Source: Collybiopsis luxurians FD-317 M1
Lineage: Eukaryota; Basidiomycota; Agaricomycetes; Agaricales; Omphalotaceae
Length of the DNA: 64,000 nucleotides
Direction: 5' to 3'
Assembly (NCBI GenBank): GCA_000827265.1
Contig: KN834751.1
Location: 1,545,123-1,609,122 of the forward strand
Positions 33,601 through 44,713 of this stretch are shown here, in pieces. The notes beneath the pieces are model-generated. The model was not told where the DNA came from. It made no database searches and saw nothing but the letters and a program-made list of their open reading frames with translations. Within the stretch, counting starts at the first letter, position 1. Each line of letters starts with the position of its first letter. The position numbers and the translations under genes are program-made.

Positions 33601-34609
33601 GGAGTTATATCGATTATTGGGAATAGAAGTAAATTATACAACGGCATATCATCCCAGAACTAATGGACAGTCAGAACGAACAAATCAAGAGATAGAACAT
33701 TATCTCCGATTGTTTATCAATTATCATCAGAACGACTGGCACGAATGGTTACCGTTGATGGAATTCGTATACAATGATCGAGTACATTCTGCCACACATG
33801 TTACTCCTTTCTATGCCGATAATGGAAGACATCCATATAAAGGAACCGCTCCAAAACTTCATTCCGATAATCCTACCGCACAAGCATTTGCAGAGAGAAT
33901 GGGAAAGATACGAGAAGAAATAGGATCTGCGCTGAAGAAAGCTGCTGAAGATATGAAGCGAAACTTCGATAAGCATAGAACAGAATCGAAGGAGTATAAG
34001 GTGGGAGATAAGGTTTGGTTGGAAGGGCTGAATGTGAAAACGGATAGACCGATGAAGAAATTGGATGACAAACGGTTCGGACCCTTCAAAATCATCAAGA
34101 AAGTGGGAAATTCTTCATATAAATTGGATATACCGAAGTCATGGAAAAATATTCATCCGGTCTTTCATGAAGAACTCCTTACGATATATCATGAACCGGA
34201 ATTTCCTGGACAACCAAAGAATACGAGACCGCCACCTGAAGAAGTAAGGGGACAGGAACCAGAGTATGAAGTGAACGAGATAGTAGACTCGAGAAAAGAT
34301 CGAAAAGGAAAAATATGGTATAAGGTAGATTGGAAGGGATATGGACCACATGAAAGAACTTGGGAACCGCAATCTAATATCACGAATGCGAAGAAAGCGG
34401 TACAGGATTTCCATAATAAATTTACAACCAAACCTAAACCTGTCCGACAACGACAGGTTAAAATGGAAATTCCTATGTCAATATTTCCCAAAGAACTTTT
34501 TCGTTCTTTACCAGAAACCTTAACCGAACCAATTTCAACTTCTTTACCGACAGAAAATATGGTTGTTAAGTTTGCACGAAACGGAGTTCGTGCCTTAGAG
34601 AGGGGGTAA
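30638..34609 (+). CDS. pol: Retrotransposon Pol polyprotein (PR-RT-RH-IN-chromodomain)
   Basis: Open from 30638 in the -1 frame relative to gag, overlapping gag by 31 nt; first ATG at 30698. The intact frame (about 1,320 codons) encodes an aspartic protease (ALLDSGATGS, about 31090-31120), reverse transcriptase with YMDDI (about 32115), RNase H (EADSSDFANGA, TDHQNLQYF), and integrase with its HHCC finger (HHDSILAGHPG to CEKCQ) and the DDE core (GTDL, DRGPQYHS, NGQSERTNQEIEHY). A C-terminal chromodomain follows (YEVNEIVDSRKDRKGKIWYK through WKGYGPHERTWEP, about 34265-34420). Chromodomains steer such elements towards marked chromatin. The stop codon touches the first base of the 3' LTR. Confidence 0.95.
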   Translation, partial: RIGFCLNSTVDTGSVESISVMDNASDNYVDSGIEYTIDTTNQQSTILSSKPSKKPVRHKPWSPEWLNQILRSAQMPRAVGHLRAWMPNRREQEATDQTVLAIRQMTNDDAIKAIKSLKNNKKFVRGTKGQDLKLSVIIEKVENDSRIIANALLDSGATGSCINRNFVERYNLTVRKLPIRMPVYNADGSLNANGSIEGFTELRVTIGDHTEKIELAVTNLGNMDIFLGLDWLRFHNPTIDWKESLITFDRCPEKCGYNPWWINPEEQSINKLSEGDRLFIFDWEGYISNTSHLRTIKTSKNAEEHYTQQFPAVFNKQGFDSLPDRRPWDHAIELTAGSKPVDCKVYPLNPNEQKALDEFLEENLKSGRIRPSMSPMASPFFFVKKKDGSLRPVQDYRKLNEMTVKNRYPLPLIQELIDKLKGATVFSKMDIRWGYNNIRIKEGDEWKAAFRTNRGLFEPTVMFFGLTNSPATFQAFMNHILKPLIDEEHVIVYMDDILVFNDNVTEHRKIVDKVLRILEENKLYLKIEKCTFESSYVDYLGIIVGNGTVRMDPKKVEAVTKWPIPEKKRDVQSFLGFCNFFRRFIRGFSEVARPLSRLTGNSEWRWGPEEQRSFETLKSRITEDVTLLIPRDHGKFRVEADSSDFANGAILSQQIEGKWFPVAFRSRSLNEVERNYEIYDKEMMAIMDSLDEWRQYLLGAEHTVEIWTDHQNLQYFRKPQKLNRRQARWVTELSEYSFELYHKPGRSMGKADALSRMTGLETGVNDNKDIVMLKPEFFIQALRMGNPEDRLINEIRKNVQTIDPHVADMLKAGNRDWSFEDNVFYWKNRIYVPKNQELRGKIIKLHHDSILAGHPGQYKTWELVTRTYWWPSINKDITRYVKGCEKCQATKVHRTKPVGYLKPHDVPSEPWETIGTDLIGELPEAGGYNAIAVVTDKFTKRLRLFPTSMNLTSEGMAKIYRDKIFPLHGLPRKIIHDRGPQYHSRFMKELYRLLGIEVNYTTAYHPRTNGQSERTNQEIEHYLRLFINYHQNDWHEWLPLMEFVYNDRVHSATHVTPFYADNGRHPYKGTAPKLHSDNPTAQAFAERMGKIREEIGSALKKAAEDMKRNFDKHRTESKEYKVGDKVWLEGLNVKTDRPMKKLDDKRFGPFKIIKKVGNSSYKLDIPKSWKNIHPVFHEELLTIYHEPEFPGQPKNTRPPPEEVRGQEPEYEVNEIVDSRKDRKGKIWYKVDWKGYGPHERTWEPQSNITNAKKAVQDFHNKFTTKPKPVRQRQVKMEIPMSIFPKELFRSLPETLTEPISTSLPTENMVVKFARNGVRALERG
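30644..30686 (+). promoter_or_regulatory. Putative programmed -1 frameshift signal between gag and pol
   Basis: Heptamer G GGT TTT at 30644-30650, set in the gag frame as X XXY YYZ. A 6-nt spacer (30651-30656) follows, then a perfect 9-bp stem, ACTCCACAG (30657-30665) with CTGTGGAGT (30678-30686). The 12-nt loop begins with the gag stop codon. Slipping back one base at TTT continues as C-L-N-S-T-V-D-T-G into the pol frame with no stop; that frame is closed upstream by TAA at 30635. Geometry matches known -1 sites. Function is inferred. Confidence 0.75.
34597..34606 (+). promoter_or_regulatory. Polypurine tract
   Basis: AGAGAGGGGG immediately before the pol stop codon and the 3' LTR, overlapping the last pol codons. 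Expected plus-strand priming site of an LTR element. Confidence 0.8.
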
Positions 34610-34999
34610 TGTTACGAAATCGTTTTCATTTTCTTTTCTTTCCATTCTTTCGGTTCTTACCATTGTTTCGGTTTTTTATTATTTAATGATCGGATCATTT
34701 ATTATTGACAACAGGTTTACAATAAGGAAGACGTATGCATTATGATCGGAGATCGTTTCATGACAATTATAGTACTTACACTCGTGAACCCTTTAACAAT
34801 AGTCGTATAGTAATTATTATTCTGAACAGTATAAATACTTGTAGTTTTAGTAGTTATTCTTCAGCTTCAATCTCATCTTTTCTCCCGTACTCTCATATAT
34901 ACTCTTTTCTTTATTCCTGACGTGACGCCTAGTGGACTTGACACTATACTGAGGGCCTTCGTTGCTATATCTCGGTAGTTGAGTTTACGGTCGCTGACA
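34610..34999 (+). repeat. 3' LTR (390 bp)
   Basis: Matches the 5' LTR from TGTTACGAAATCG to GCTGACA. It is followed at 35000 by CGATT, the same five bases that precede the 5' LTR. Confidence 0.95.
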
Positions 35000-35004
35000 C
35001 GATT

Positions 35005-37068
35005 AGAACTCTAGTAGGACTCCGGTAGCTTGTAGAGACGGCAAGGGTCCAGCGGATCTTGATACACTAAGTAATGCCGTATGGATAGGATGGCCTTGCA
35101 CCAAATGGAGGTTCAATTTGTGAGTCTGGACCGAAGTGAGGAATTCAAGTTGTGAAGGAGCAATGATTTCATTTATTACAGCATATTTCGTACGGTGCCA
35201 TCCGCGCTTGATGACTCCAGCATTTGGGCGTCGTCCACTTAACGATTGTGTCTGATTGCAGGCATTCCCATTCATCGTAAATTTGTTTTTCTCTCACAAA
35301 CCAGAAGGAAGAGAACGAAGAGATGCAATTGATCTTTTCATCTCATCTCTCCCTGCTTTAACTTGCCTCGCCAGCGAACTTGCACCTAAAGGCAGACACC
35401 GTAATTCGATCTACATTCTCAGTATTTGTTCCGAGGGTTTCCTTTTCCGCCGGTACTTGAGATCTGTGACCCGAATTCTTCGCATTACCTAAGTACCTTT
35501 CAAACACCATTTGTTGATCGTTTGGAGTTTTAAGCACCCCCGCATAGGTACTTACCTTCATACATGCCCACAGTGGTAATCGCAAGGGACCGCAACTGAA
35601 ATTGAATTATATACAATCGGTGAAACAATTCGCATGGCCGGCACACGCCAAGTTATCATTTCTATGGGCTTTCCTATCCAGGGACCAGCCGTGTGATGAT
35701 AAAACTTCCTTCCTTCCTCCCTATGTTTTACGTGCCCAACAGGACCTTCAACATCCTTTGCGGCCTGAAAGGATGAATATTATGTAGTGAATGCTAGATT
35801 AGGAATAGTGTTGCCACAAATGTAAATCAGAGAAAGTATAAATAAGTACTGAATGATTAAAAGGGGCATAAAAACAGAGACCTTGTAGCAAGGAATTGAG
35901 AAATAACACTATTGACCATCATGTATGGACAATTTGATTGCGGCAGTAGCGGAGTAAACGTCCATGCGGGACTAAGTCCATACGAATCCTAATCCGATGA
36001 AGCCAATGGACGTGTGGATATCAACACAGTGCGAGCAGCCACGTCAATGATACGAACGATTTCCGAAAACCCTGCTTCAAACCTGGTGATGCCGGAGTCG
36101 AAGCAGACTAGCATATTTAATACTATTGAATTACTGAACTATACCATACTTACAATATCAGCTGAATGAGCTTGCAGTGCATAGTATCCAGTGGTGAGTG
36201 ATGACGGCGGTAGCAACGGAAGAATAGAGCGTACTTAGAACATTCACCGTCAAATCACTTCCCTAGAGATCAAAGCTGGTCTTTTCAATTTTGACTCAAA
36301 TTCGGGAGCACTTCGAAATCCCTGAGCAAAAAATCCGAATTGCAAGAAAGACTTACACAAGGAATTACATCAATTTGGAGACAGTCCTAAGTGCCCACCA
36401 CAGCTTTATAGGTTTACCTGCCAAATTCGGGGACCGTCGGCTAGGCATCATGAAATGTCAAGACCGGCTTGATCGGCTTTTTGGCTTGCCCATAAGTTCC
36501 TCCACCGCCTGTCACATTCAAAGCTTTCCCAATAGCAATGACTAGGCTCAGCCTGAGAGTCATTGCGAGACCTTTGGAGGCTTTATTGTGAGCATGAATA
36601 GCTTGGATAGAAGCAAAAATAAATAGTGATTCGCTATTCCACACCCTCGGAATTTTATATTGTTCTTTACGAGGAACTTGGCTCAAATACGTGTATTCAA
36701 CTTTCATTTATTAGATATTATGATCCTTCGAATGAATATAGTGTGTGCTGTGAGTTTAAAGATTGGGAATAGATAAAGAACGGAGGTAGAAAGCATCGAC
36801 TTGCGAAACTTGTCCGACTTCCCCGACTTGGCCGAAATAGCACGTTGCAGATAAAAATCCCGGCTTGCTGCTCGAGCTGCTTTTTATATTGAGCCGGCAA
36901 ATTTCGGCAAGGACAAGCTGGGTCAAGTTCGACCAGTAAGACTGAAACAGTTACGATGACTATCATTCAGGATCTCATTTTTCAACGTGTTGCGTGTTGT
37001 TATCCGACATGTGTACCGAATAGATAACTTTGAGATCTACTCAAACTCCAATAATGATCCATAATGAC
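35005..37068. other. Displaced upstream region of hydrolase paralogue 2 and spacer
   Basis: The first several hundred bases past the element resemble the promoter side of paralogue 3 (TAGGACTCCGGTAGCTTGTA against TAGGACTTCGGTAGCTAGCG; GCACCTAAAGGCAGACACCG against GCACCTAAAGACAAGAACC). They are the original upstream sequence of paralogue 2, now cut off by the transposon. Near 35688-35718 is the TTCC-tail sequence. No gene seen. Confidence 0.6.
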
Positions 37069-38406
37069 TCAAGAGCTGAGGCTGCTGGTAAGCCGAATAC
37101 ACTCCGCTATCACTTGCACGAATTGCTGAGGCTGATCCCAATGGGCCTGTATATCACCGTCGTATTGCTTAGTTTTGCGCCATCATTAGACTTTAACGAT
37201 TGAAGGAAACTCACAAAATGATTCCATCCATCCACGTCCAGGAACCGCATCGGTCGACCCTCTTTAGACCGATACCTCCTTTTTACTTGTATTTCCGTCC
37301 ATGCACATGTCCAAGCTGTTCTAGTCCCTCCAATGTAACCTATTTCGACCCTAGGGAAACAGACTTGGATAGATTTTGGATCAAATAAGGCTTGATTTGC
37401 TAGTTCTCGGATGGTTTCCTGCATAGCAGGCGCAAACCTGTATAAATGGCGGTAATTATGAGAAGATCTGAAAAGGTTCAGGAAGCGCACATTAAATCCT
37501 CTGAAGTGGCCGCCTTTCTTTCAATTCCCTTTGCTATCTCTTCCTCAGTCCAAGACGATAGTGAATTTACTTTATCTCCGGTGGGGCGAGCGCCGTCGAA
37601 ATCGTAGATGGTTGCGGATGATCGCAAACTCCGACTTGCAGGATCATAGCAAGGATGATCGTAATACGAACTGATCCATTGCGAAAAGATCACTGGCATT
37701 TCTTCTTGGGAAACATTTGGGTCAGGTATCACCCATGGTATGTAATTGGGTTGGTTAGATGGGAGTGGATACCCAAGTGCCAAGTAAGGCGGGTCTGTTG
37801 GAAGAGGAGTTTGACCTCGAATACCAAGTAAAAATTTCAGCTTTCATGTCTCACCATAAAGCACACATTCCCCAATGTATCCTTCCAACAGCTCCAATAG
37901 TCCAGGTGAGACCAGAGGTTTCTTGGCTGTTGCTAAAAATGATAAAACTGGTACGGCTCCCATTGACCAGCCCAACATTGCTATGCCTCCATTTCTTGAG
38001 TGTTCTTTGAGCTTTGGTATCTTTTCCTCCTCAATAAACATGCCAAGAAACTCGGCCAATTGGGCACTTGATTGTTCCCAAAAGACCCTGCTTCCTTGTT
38101 CAATCTCTTGCAGCTCAGTGAGAGCATAGGGCGTGGAGCCAGTATAATCTCTTCTGTGAACTAGAACAGTCCGAAGATTGAAAGCGTGCGCATAAGAATG
38201 TACTTTATGGAACTGGTCTGGAAATTTGGATTTGTTACAGTCGGCATCACGAAAGGGGATGTGAGATACGCACATGCATTGAACACACTACCGTGAAGAA
38301 TAAAGACTGTCGTATAATCATCAGAGTTGGGAGGAGCACCAACATCGGTGAATGACAACTCAATTCCTCCAGATAGGGAGTATGTCTTCGGTCGGATACT
38401 ACACAT
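37069..38406 (-). CDS. Alpha/beta hydrolase, paralogue 3
   Basis: Five exons (38406-38274, 38217-37855, 37794-37491, 37437-37215, 37146-37069; 1101 nt, 366 aa), the same exon lengths as paralogue 2. HG oxyanion motif, GWSMG nucleophile and DGWNHF histidine are all present. Conserved stretches such as LNLRTVLVHRRDYTGSTPY are family-like. It shares with paralogue 2 the sequence NYIPWVIPDP and the end AHWDQPQQFVQVIAECI, so 2 and 3 are closer to each other than to 1. Substrate unknown; no signal peptide. Confidence 0.85.
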
Positions 38407-41400
38407 ATTGCACTGAATGCTTCAAATGCAATGATTCCTTGCGGAAGGGAAATGGAGTTTGCAAGCCATTCTAGAGTGAGAGTCTCATTTAAATATGGAC
38501 TAAGTTGCAAGATATTGACATACTAATACAAAGGGAAACAACAGGTGGCATTAGATCCTACTAGTAAAACTTGCATGCTAGGACTTCGGTAGCTAGCGGA
38601 GACGGCGAAGATCTAAATATACTGAGCGCTGCAGCAGCGATGTATCAGATGTAATTTTAATTCTGTGAGCCTAGATCGGAGCGAAAGGAGCATTGTAGCC
38701 TTTTAGTTCGGCTGATAGCCGGCTCTGATTGCATGGCGTCCGGTTTAATAGAAGTTCGTTTTTCCCATGATTCATTTGTTGTGAACTTGTGGCATCCACA
38801 GTGCACACACACAGAGGAACAAGTGAAGTTCTCATTTCTCCTGTCATGATTTGTCTCTCTGGCGATCTGCACCTAAAGACAAGAACCATAATTCAATACT
38901 TGGTTTAGTTTATAGAATTCATCCCATTGGGGTTTTCCTTCCCGCCAGTACCTGAGCCAGTGGTATGTGAGTGCGGATTCAGTGAAATATCGGTACCTTG
39001 ATTTGCATCGCATGCGCAGGTCAACCTGCTACCACTATGGATTGACACCTAAATGGAGGTAGACTAGTTGACCTTTAAGCTAAGATCGTTTTCCACCTTC
39101 TTCTCCCATTGGGAGGTCCAAATTTGGTACCCTTAGTAGATATTAGGGTCGAAATCAGTACTATCTTGGTACCACTGATTGGTGGACAGAATGAAACTCT
39201 TGAGACCGTTGACATTCACCTCGTAGGAGAACGCGATAAGGAGACTGTTTGGAAGTCATACGCCCTGCAAGGCTGAAACGACCTTCAGCTTACATGCCCT
39301 GCAGCCTACTTTGACCGGATCTTCAACAAGTGTGGCATCAATCGTATAATAAAAATACTGCAGGCTCAATACGGCCCACAGTTAGAATGACAGTTGCGAA
39401 CGGAGGGAATGCATAGTGGGGGTCTCGCTGCCCAGGGCACCATGCGCCCAGTACATTGCGGCAAAATTAATGCCTCCAGAATTCTTATGCCAGAGATTTT
39501 GTGGAGTACTATCAAGGATCACTGCAAAACATGGCACTTACGAATCATGAGGAGTGAAAACAACCGCCGATCATACAGCCAACAGTGTTAACATCGTTAT
39601 CTATGTCGTTGTTGGCACCGAAGCCAATGCTGACAATGTCCTCGTAGGCTGAGCACTATAATATATTAGATAGCGTGCCAAATAGTGTGTCGGCAGTAAT
39701 GTAATACGTAGCAATGCACACTGCGGAAGGACAAGTAGCACTCTTTAAATCAAAGGCGCATGTACCAGGAGCTCTATAATGATCCCAACTTATGTATTCA
39801 GAGATAAGGAGATTCATGTTCCGGTATCTGTGCATCACAAGGGCCGGAAGGACCATTCTGGGATGAGATGGTGTTGAACTGGGGTTTAGACCACGATTTT
39901 TAGTAAACTTCCCTCCTTGGTGTTCGAGATGCGTTTGATCGGCGTGGCAGAGTAGACGAAGAGCTCCTAGGAACGTGAAAGAAATGCAATTCGTCTGTCG
40001 ACCCTAAAATACTTGAGTGTGATATTGAGCTTAGAGTTTAGGGTAGAGCTGAGAGGTTAAAGAAGAAGAAGGCTGGTGTCGAGAGATATTGTGCTCCCCG
40101 GATGCCCTTCCGTAATCCCTAATTTTCTTCGATCCATTCCAGAACAATTCTGCATCGCAGGTCGCCTATCAGCTAGCGCGCGGTGCCACTGGCACTAGGC
40201 TCCCTTTTGCCAATGAGTATGGCCCTGATTTTCAGTCTTCCGCAGACTCTACTTACACGGTTCAGAGCGATATCCGGCCCCGCTGCTCCGCAACAATCCC
40301 GGATCCGAATGTTGGACGGGTTAAGCAGGCCGGAAAGAAAGAGTCAAAGCTTCCCGGTATGTATACCTAGTCTGACAGTCTGCAAGCTTCATCACTGTAA
40401 TATTCAGCGTAGAGAATATACAAAATACAAAATATAAAAGTATGAAGTTGTCCCCTCTGCTTGCAAAGTGTCGGAGAGAAACAAGATGCTCGCTCTCTGA
40501 AAAATACCATATTCCCCATATTCCCCGCAATCAGTGATCTATCTCGTTCCGATTTGTTCAACCAGTCTCAGGCACTTGGAAGTTCTGTTTCGGTGATATT
40601 TAGCGCACACACCCTATTACATGAGTACTGGTAGTATCTCTGCGTCATGTCTGTTTCTTGCCTTTCCGCAGGATATGCACATGGGGTTGGGTACACCGAT
40701 AGTATGAAGTCATCCCGCCCGTCCTGTACATCGATTGATTGATACACGGCTCCGCCTACGGTGGGGTTACACGCAGTAACCATTATGCGAGAACGAGAAC
40801 GACAAGACCCCACAAACGGAAGGTAGTTATACAAAGGACGTATGGTCTGTTTGATCTTATCACAATTCGGGGAAGATGAAGGAACAAACACGTCTTCACG
40901 CATCCCCTAATGGCGTGCCGACTCCAAGAGCTCGCGAAATGCAATGTCGGGTTCGGTTCGGTGGCGTAGTTGCGCTCCTACGCCGAAAATAGCGGAGGCG
41001 AGGTGTTCCGTATATCTTGATCCAAAATGGAGCACGAAGAGTACGTGGGTCCCGGCCTTCAGGCAGTGCGTACTAGTAGCAGCCGCAGCAGCCGCAATGG
41101 AAGCAACAAAGAGAAACTAACCTGGAAGAATTATCGGCGCTCACCCGAGACTTAGACCAAGTTCATTCGTGCCACAGAAATGAAAGCATTCTACACGCTT
41201 GATCCGGATAGATCCAAGGCTAGCGTGCTGACATGCCGTGGCTCAAGCCACGACGCTTGGGGCGTTCTACTTGACTAGTTTCCGCATGCACCTCACTGAC
41301 TGAAACTTCACCAAAGCAAATAGTATTATTCCGTATCTGAAAACAAAACAGTAATACAAATGAGGGACCATAGCAAATGGATCGCGAATCGTTTGTCCAA

Positions 41401-41448
41401 TTTATCCAATGAACCCCTTTTCTCTCCCAAGCTCCCCAATCTACACTT
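38407..41448. other. Long intergenic region
   Basis: Starts with the promoter side of hydrolase paralogue 3. No confident gene follows in about 3 kb. One possible coding remnant at about 40139-40357 is listed separately. Confidence 0.5.
40139..40357 (+). pseudogene. Possible isolated coding exon or gene remnant
   Basis: After an acceptor-like TTCCAG, one frame stays open for about 70 codons (NNSASQVAYQLARGATGTRL ... FANEYGPDF ... DSTYTVQSDI) to a donor-like GTATGT. The composition is protein-like but no start, partner exon or known domain is visible. It may be a gene relic or chance. Confidence 0.25.
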
Positions 41449-43849
41449 TTAGAACAAGCACTTCATCACAACGACACCGAGCAGCCCAAGTGATATCTCG
41501 AGCACTCCCCCGCGTGATCTTGAGCTTCCATTGCCTGTAGAAAGAAGATGAAGTTAACGATTAACCCACCAACTGAATTATTCACTCACTCGAAGAACCA
41601 GAACCCGAACTCGAACTCGAATCTCCTGAGTTTCCGGGGGCCGTTCCTGTAGTCGTGGACGTTGAGGACACACCAGGAATAATAGTTGAAGAAAGCGAGT
41701 TAGAAGAAGTCGCACCAGAAGTGGTAGCAGACGTGGTCACAGAATGAGCAAGAGTGGATGTAGTACCGCCAGAAACAACAGTAGAAACGGTGGAATGACT
41801 GGTAAGCGCGGTACTTGATCCAGGCTGAGCAGAAGAAACTGTACCTGATCCCCCTGCTGCACTGGATAATTCCGCGAAGCCGACGGCGGGGGTGCCGCTA
41901 TTGGACGCTGTTCCGCGGAAAACAGTATAGACGTTTTTCTGCGTAAGCAAGATCAATAACTGGATGCAAACTCATTCTTTGAACAGGCCGTACCAAAAAC
42001 ACATCCCCTACGACCCAGCTCGGGTTCCCTGAGCCCTCGGGAATACTACTCCCCATCGTCAGATCAAAGATTCCTCCCAGACAATCATTCGATCCTTGGG
42101 ACACCGGTCCAAGATTCATGTCTTGCGGATTAATTGGCCAGGTTTTACCACCAAACGAAAAGGTAGTATTAACGGAGGTGCTGCAAGCTGTTTTGAAAGG
42201 GGGCGAAGTCAGTGATAAAGGGTAATCCGAAATATACCGAATAAGCCGTCAGATCTGGTCATACTCACGGAAACTGAAGAATCCTTGGTCGCCTGGCACG
42301 GGTTGGGAGTTCGGTATAGACGAGTAGAAATTCTGTACAGCGTTACTGGGCCCTCCAATGAGGGTCGTACCGGTGTCAATTGCCGCTAGCTGCGACGATG
42401 ACCCTAGTGTCACCTGATTGGATTGGACAGTCAAAGCTAACGAAAACAGAATAAGAGACTATGAAGAATAATAAAATTCTTACTCACCTGTTACACTTAG
42501 CAGCCAGAAACCAGGATTTTGCTGAGTATTCAAGAATTCAATATCGCCGGAGAACAAGCTCGTGTTTGTACCGCCAAGCGTAAATACGCCTCCTGACACT
42601 TCGGTATCGCCATTTTTACCTAATAAGAGTGAGTTCGCATCACAATTCCGCAAAAGTAACGCACTTACTTGTGGTTGCCTCATTGCCCTCTCTTCTCAAC
42701 CAAAATCCCATTTCCGGCTGGCTTAAATCTCCTGCGTTCACCAAAGCCTGCCAGAAAGGTACACTGTTGGTGCTGGCGATTGACTGGAATGCCAGACCCA
42801 TGATGCCAGAAACCGGTCCGTCGAGCAGGCCTCTCGTCAAACCGTCGGCTACGACTAGTGAGTACCGAGTATTTGATTAGATCATTGGCATTGCGCAGGA
42901 TTACCGATGAACGCCATACGCACGGAATGTTTGACTTTTGACAGTAAACCCACCCATTTCAACAGTATCTTGAGCAAGAGTACCCCGGACGGTGCCTGAG
43001 CCATACTGAATGGTTGTTTCACCATTAGTGCTTGAGCCTAAAGCGAGATTAGTCAATGTATAGCAACAAAGCTGCACAAGAAAAATTTTGACCTGACGAC
43101 GAAGTAGTGCTCTGGAATGAGGAAGATTTCGTTGAATCAAAGGCCGGTGTCCCGGTTCCACAGCCCAGGCAGTTAGTACCCACAACCCAAAGATCGGACG
43201 ATCCAGTATCGAGAACAATATTCATGGACTGACCACTACAAAAAATCGCATCAGAACACTGAGTGGCAGATATCTGGCAAGCCAAAATCAAAGACGTCAA
43301 GAAGTTTGAATGATCTCCGAGCATATCCATCAGCTTAGAAGATGCACCCTAGTTTGTTTCTAGCATCTTTCAGGAGCCGAATCACAACTATTAGACACTA
43401 GAGGATGAGCTTAATGTTGTTGGTCAAGATGGAACGAGGCTCATTACGCCCAGAACGCGCTCGGCACGGAGACACAGAGAATATAGCCTACTCACGGAGT
43501 TCCGATGGAGATTGTCCCAAAGTAGCTGGCATCATCGTCCTACGAGTAAAGTTAGCAATTTACTCTCAGAGTTCAGCTGCATAAGACGTCCGCCATCCAC
43601 TCGTACCTGGTCGGTGATAGCAATGCTGGCACTACTCGCGCGTTTGCCAAATTTTGCACTGTCCTTTCTCGTCTGGTTGACTCTGCTGCTGGGATAGCCG
43701 TACTTTACCCTCAAGCGATCCGCAACAGCAGCATAATGATTTATATCCCGGACCCCGCTCGTACTTCTCCTGCGTGTAACAGGAATGTGAATTGGATCTG
43801 CGGTTATGCTCGAGGCAGCTAGAGAAAGAATGAACAGCTGAATGAGCAT
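41449..43849 (-). CDS. Pepsin-like aspartic protease, secreted with Ser-rich tail, paralogue 1
   Basis: Ten exons (43849-43607, 43539-43496, 43235-43093, 43037-42924, 42854-42669, 42619-42488, 42436-42269, 42187-41994, 41938-41590, 41534-41449; 1659 nt, 552 aa). Signal peptide MLIQLFILSLAASSITA, then a basic propeptide (RRRST, GKRASS). Family A1 active sites are both complete: DTGSSDLWVVGTNC (Asp105) and AIDTGTTLIGG (Asp308). The flap region IQYGSGTVRG is present. After the catalytic fold comes about 100 residues rich in Ser/Thr/Gly and a hydrophobic end (ISLGLLGVVVMKCLF), suggesting a wall- or GPI-linked yapsin-like enzyme. Adjacent to its duplicate at 44714. Confidence 0.9.
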
Positions 43850-44713
43850 TTTAAGGAATAAGGAAATCCTGGTCAGGGAGGTCGTGGAAGTACAAGAAAG
43901 AAGAAGCAAGGGCGTGTCCGGGCTCCATTTAAAAGGCGTGGTCAACTGAGGTCCATTCCCAGCATCGGTGTACCTCAAAAAGATGCAAGCGGTGATGTCA
44001 TCATTATGATGAGGAAGGGTCACGTGTCATTTCTATTTTTTTTTTTTCACGGCGGAGTCAGTGTTGACGTGTATCTACCTCCCTCTTTCCCGAATTTTCC
44101 TTAGGCTTGGAAGCATTTCTTCGGCCTTGAGCAAGTACATTCTACGGTAGCGCTTTCCAGTCAGAGAGGAACATGCTTTTTTCATTAATCGAACGTGGGC
44201 CGGTCTGCCTACTACATCCGAAAATAGACCCGCGCATAGCTACGTTCTAATAACAACATGCAACTGCGCAGCGGATAACAGGTGGATATCCTGTGGTGCT
44301 ATTATAGTTGTTTCAGTCGTTCACTCCCATCGCCAAAAGCTGGCAGCAAGATTCAGCGTGTGAACCTAATCAGTCGGCGAACCTACGCCTTGACATGGCA
44401 AGTTAACTGAGCTAGATATCGCTGTTCCTATTCCTACTGAAGCTTCTCATATCTGCTGGTGCATCTCATTGTCATAGGTCTGAGGAAACAGAGTGAATGA
44501 AATATGAAATGGTCGTTTCGAAGTTACCATATTAGACATAATAAAACAGGGTCCACAACAAAACGCGTTCTACCCTCGAATCAAAAGTTCAGAACTGTCA
44601 AACACGGAATGTATCAAAGCAACGTTCGGTGGGCCCCTTGCCTTGTAATAAATATATCTGGAATCCTTTATTATCGCTTTCTTTTGGATCTGGTAGATCT
44701 TCACAGCACAAAT
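43850..44713. other. Intergenic region between the two proteases
   Basis: Promoter side of protease 1 with a T run at 44035-44048. No gene seen. Confidence 0.5.

Larger units (their letters stand above)
27808..35004 (+). mobile_element. Complete Ty3/Gypsy chromovirus (LTR retrotransposon)
   Basis: The element itself runs 27813-34999 between CGATT target-site duplications (27808-27812 and 35000-35004). Order: 5' LTR, leader, gag with CCHC knuckle, -1 shifted pol (protease, reverse transcriptase, RNase H, integrase, chromodomain), polypurine tract, 3' LTR. The integrase after RNase H makes it Ty3/Gypsy and the C-terminal chromodomain a chromovirus. Both ORFs are intact and the LTRs read as identical, so the insertion is probably recent. 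Removing a probable assembly duplication (400 bp including Ns) would give about 6.8 kb. Confidence 0.95.
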
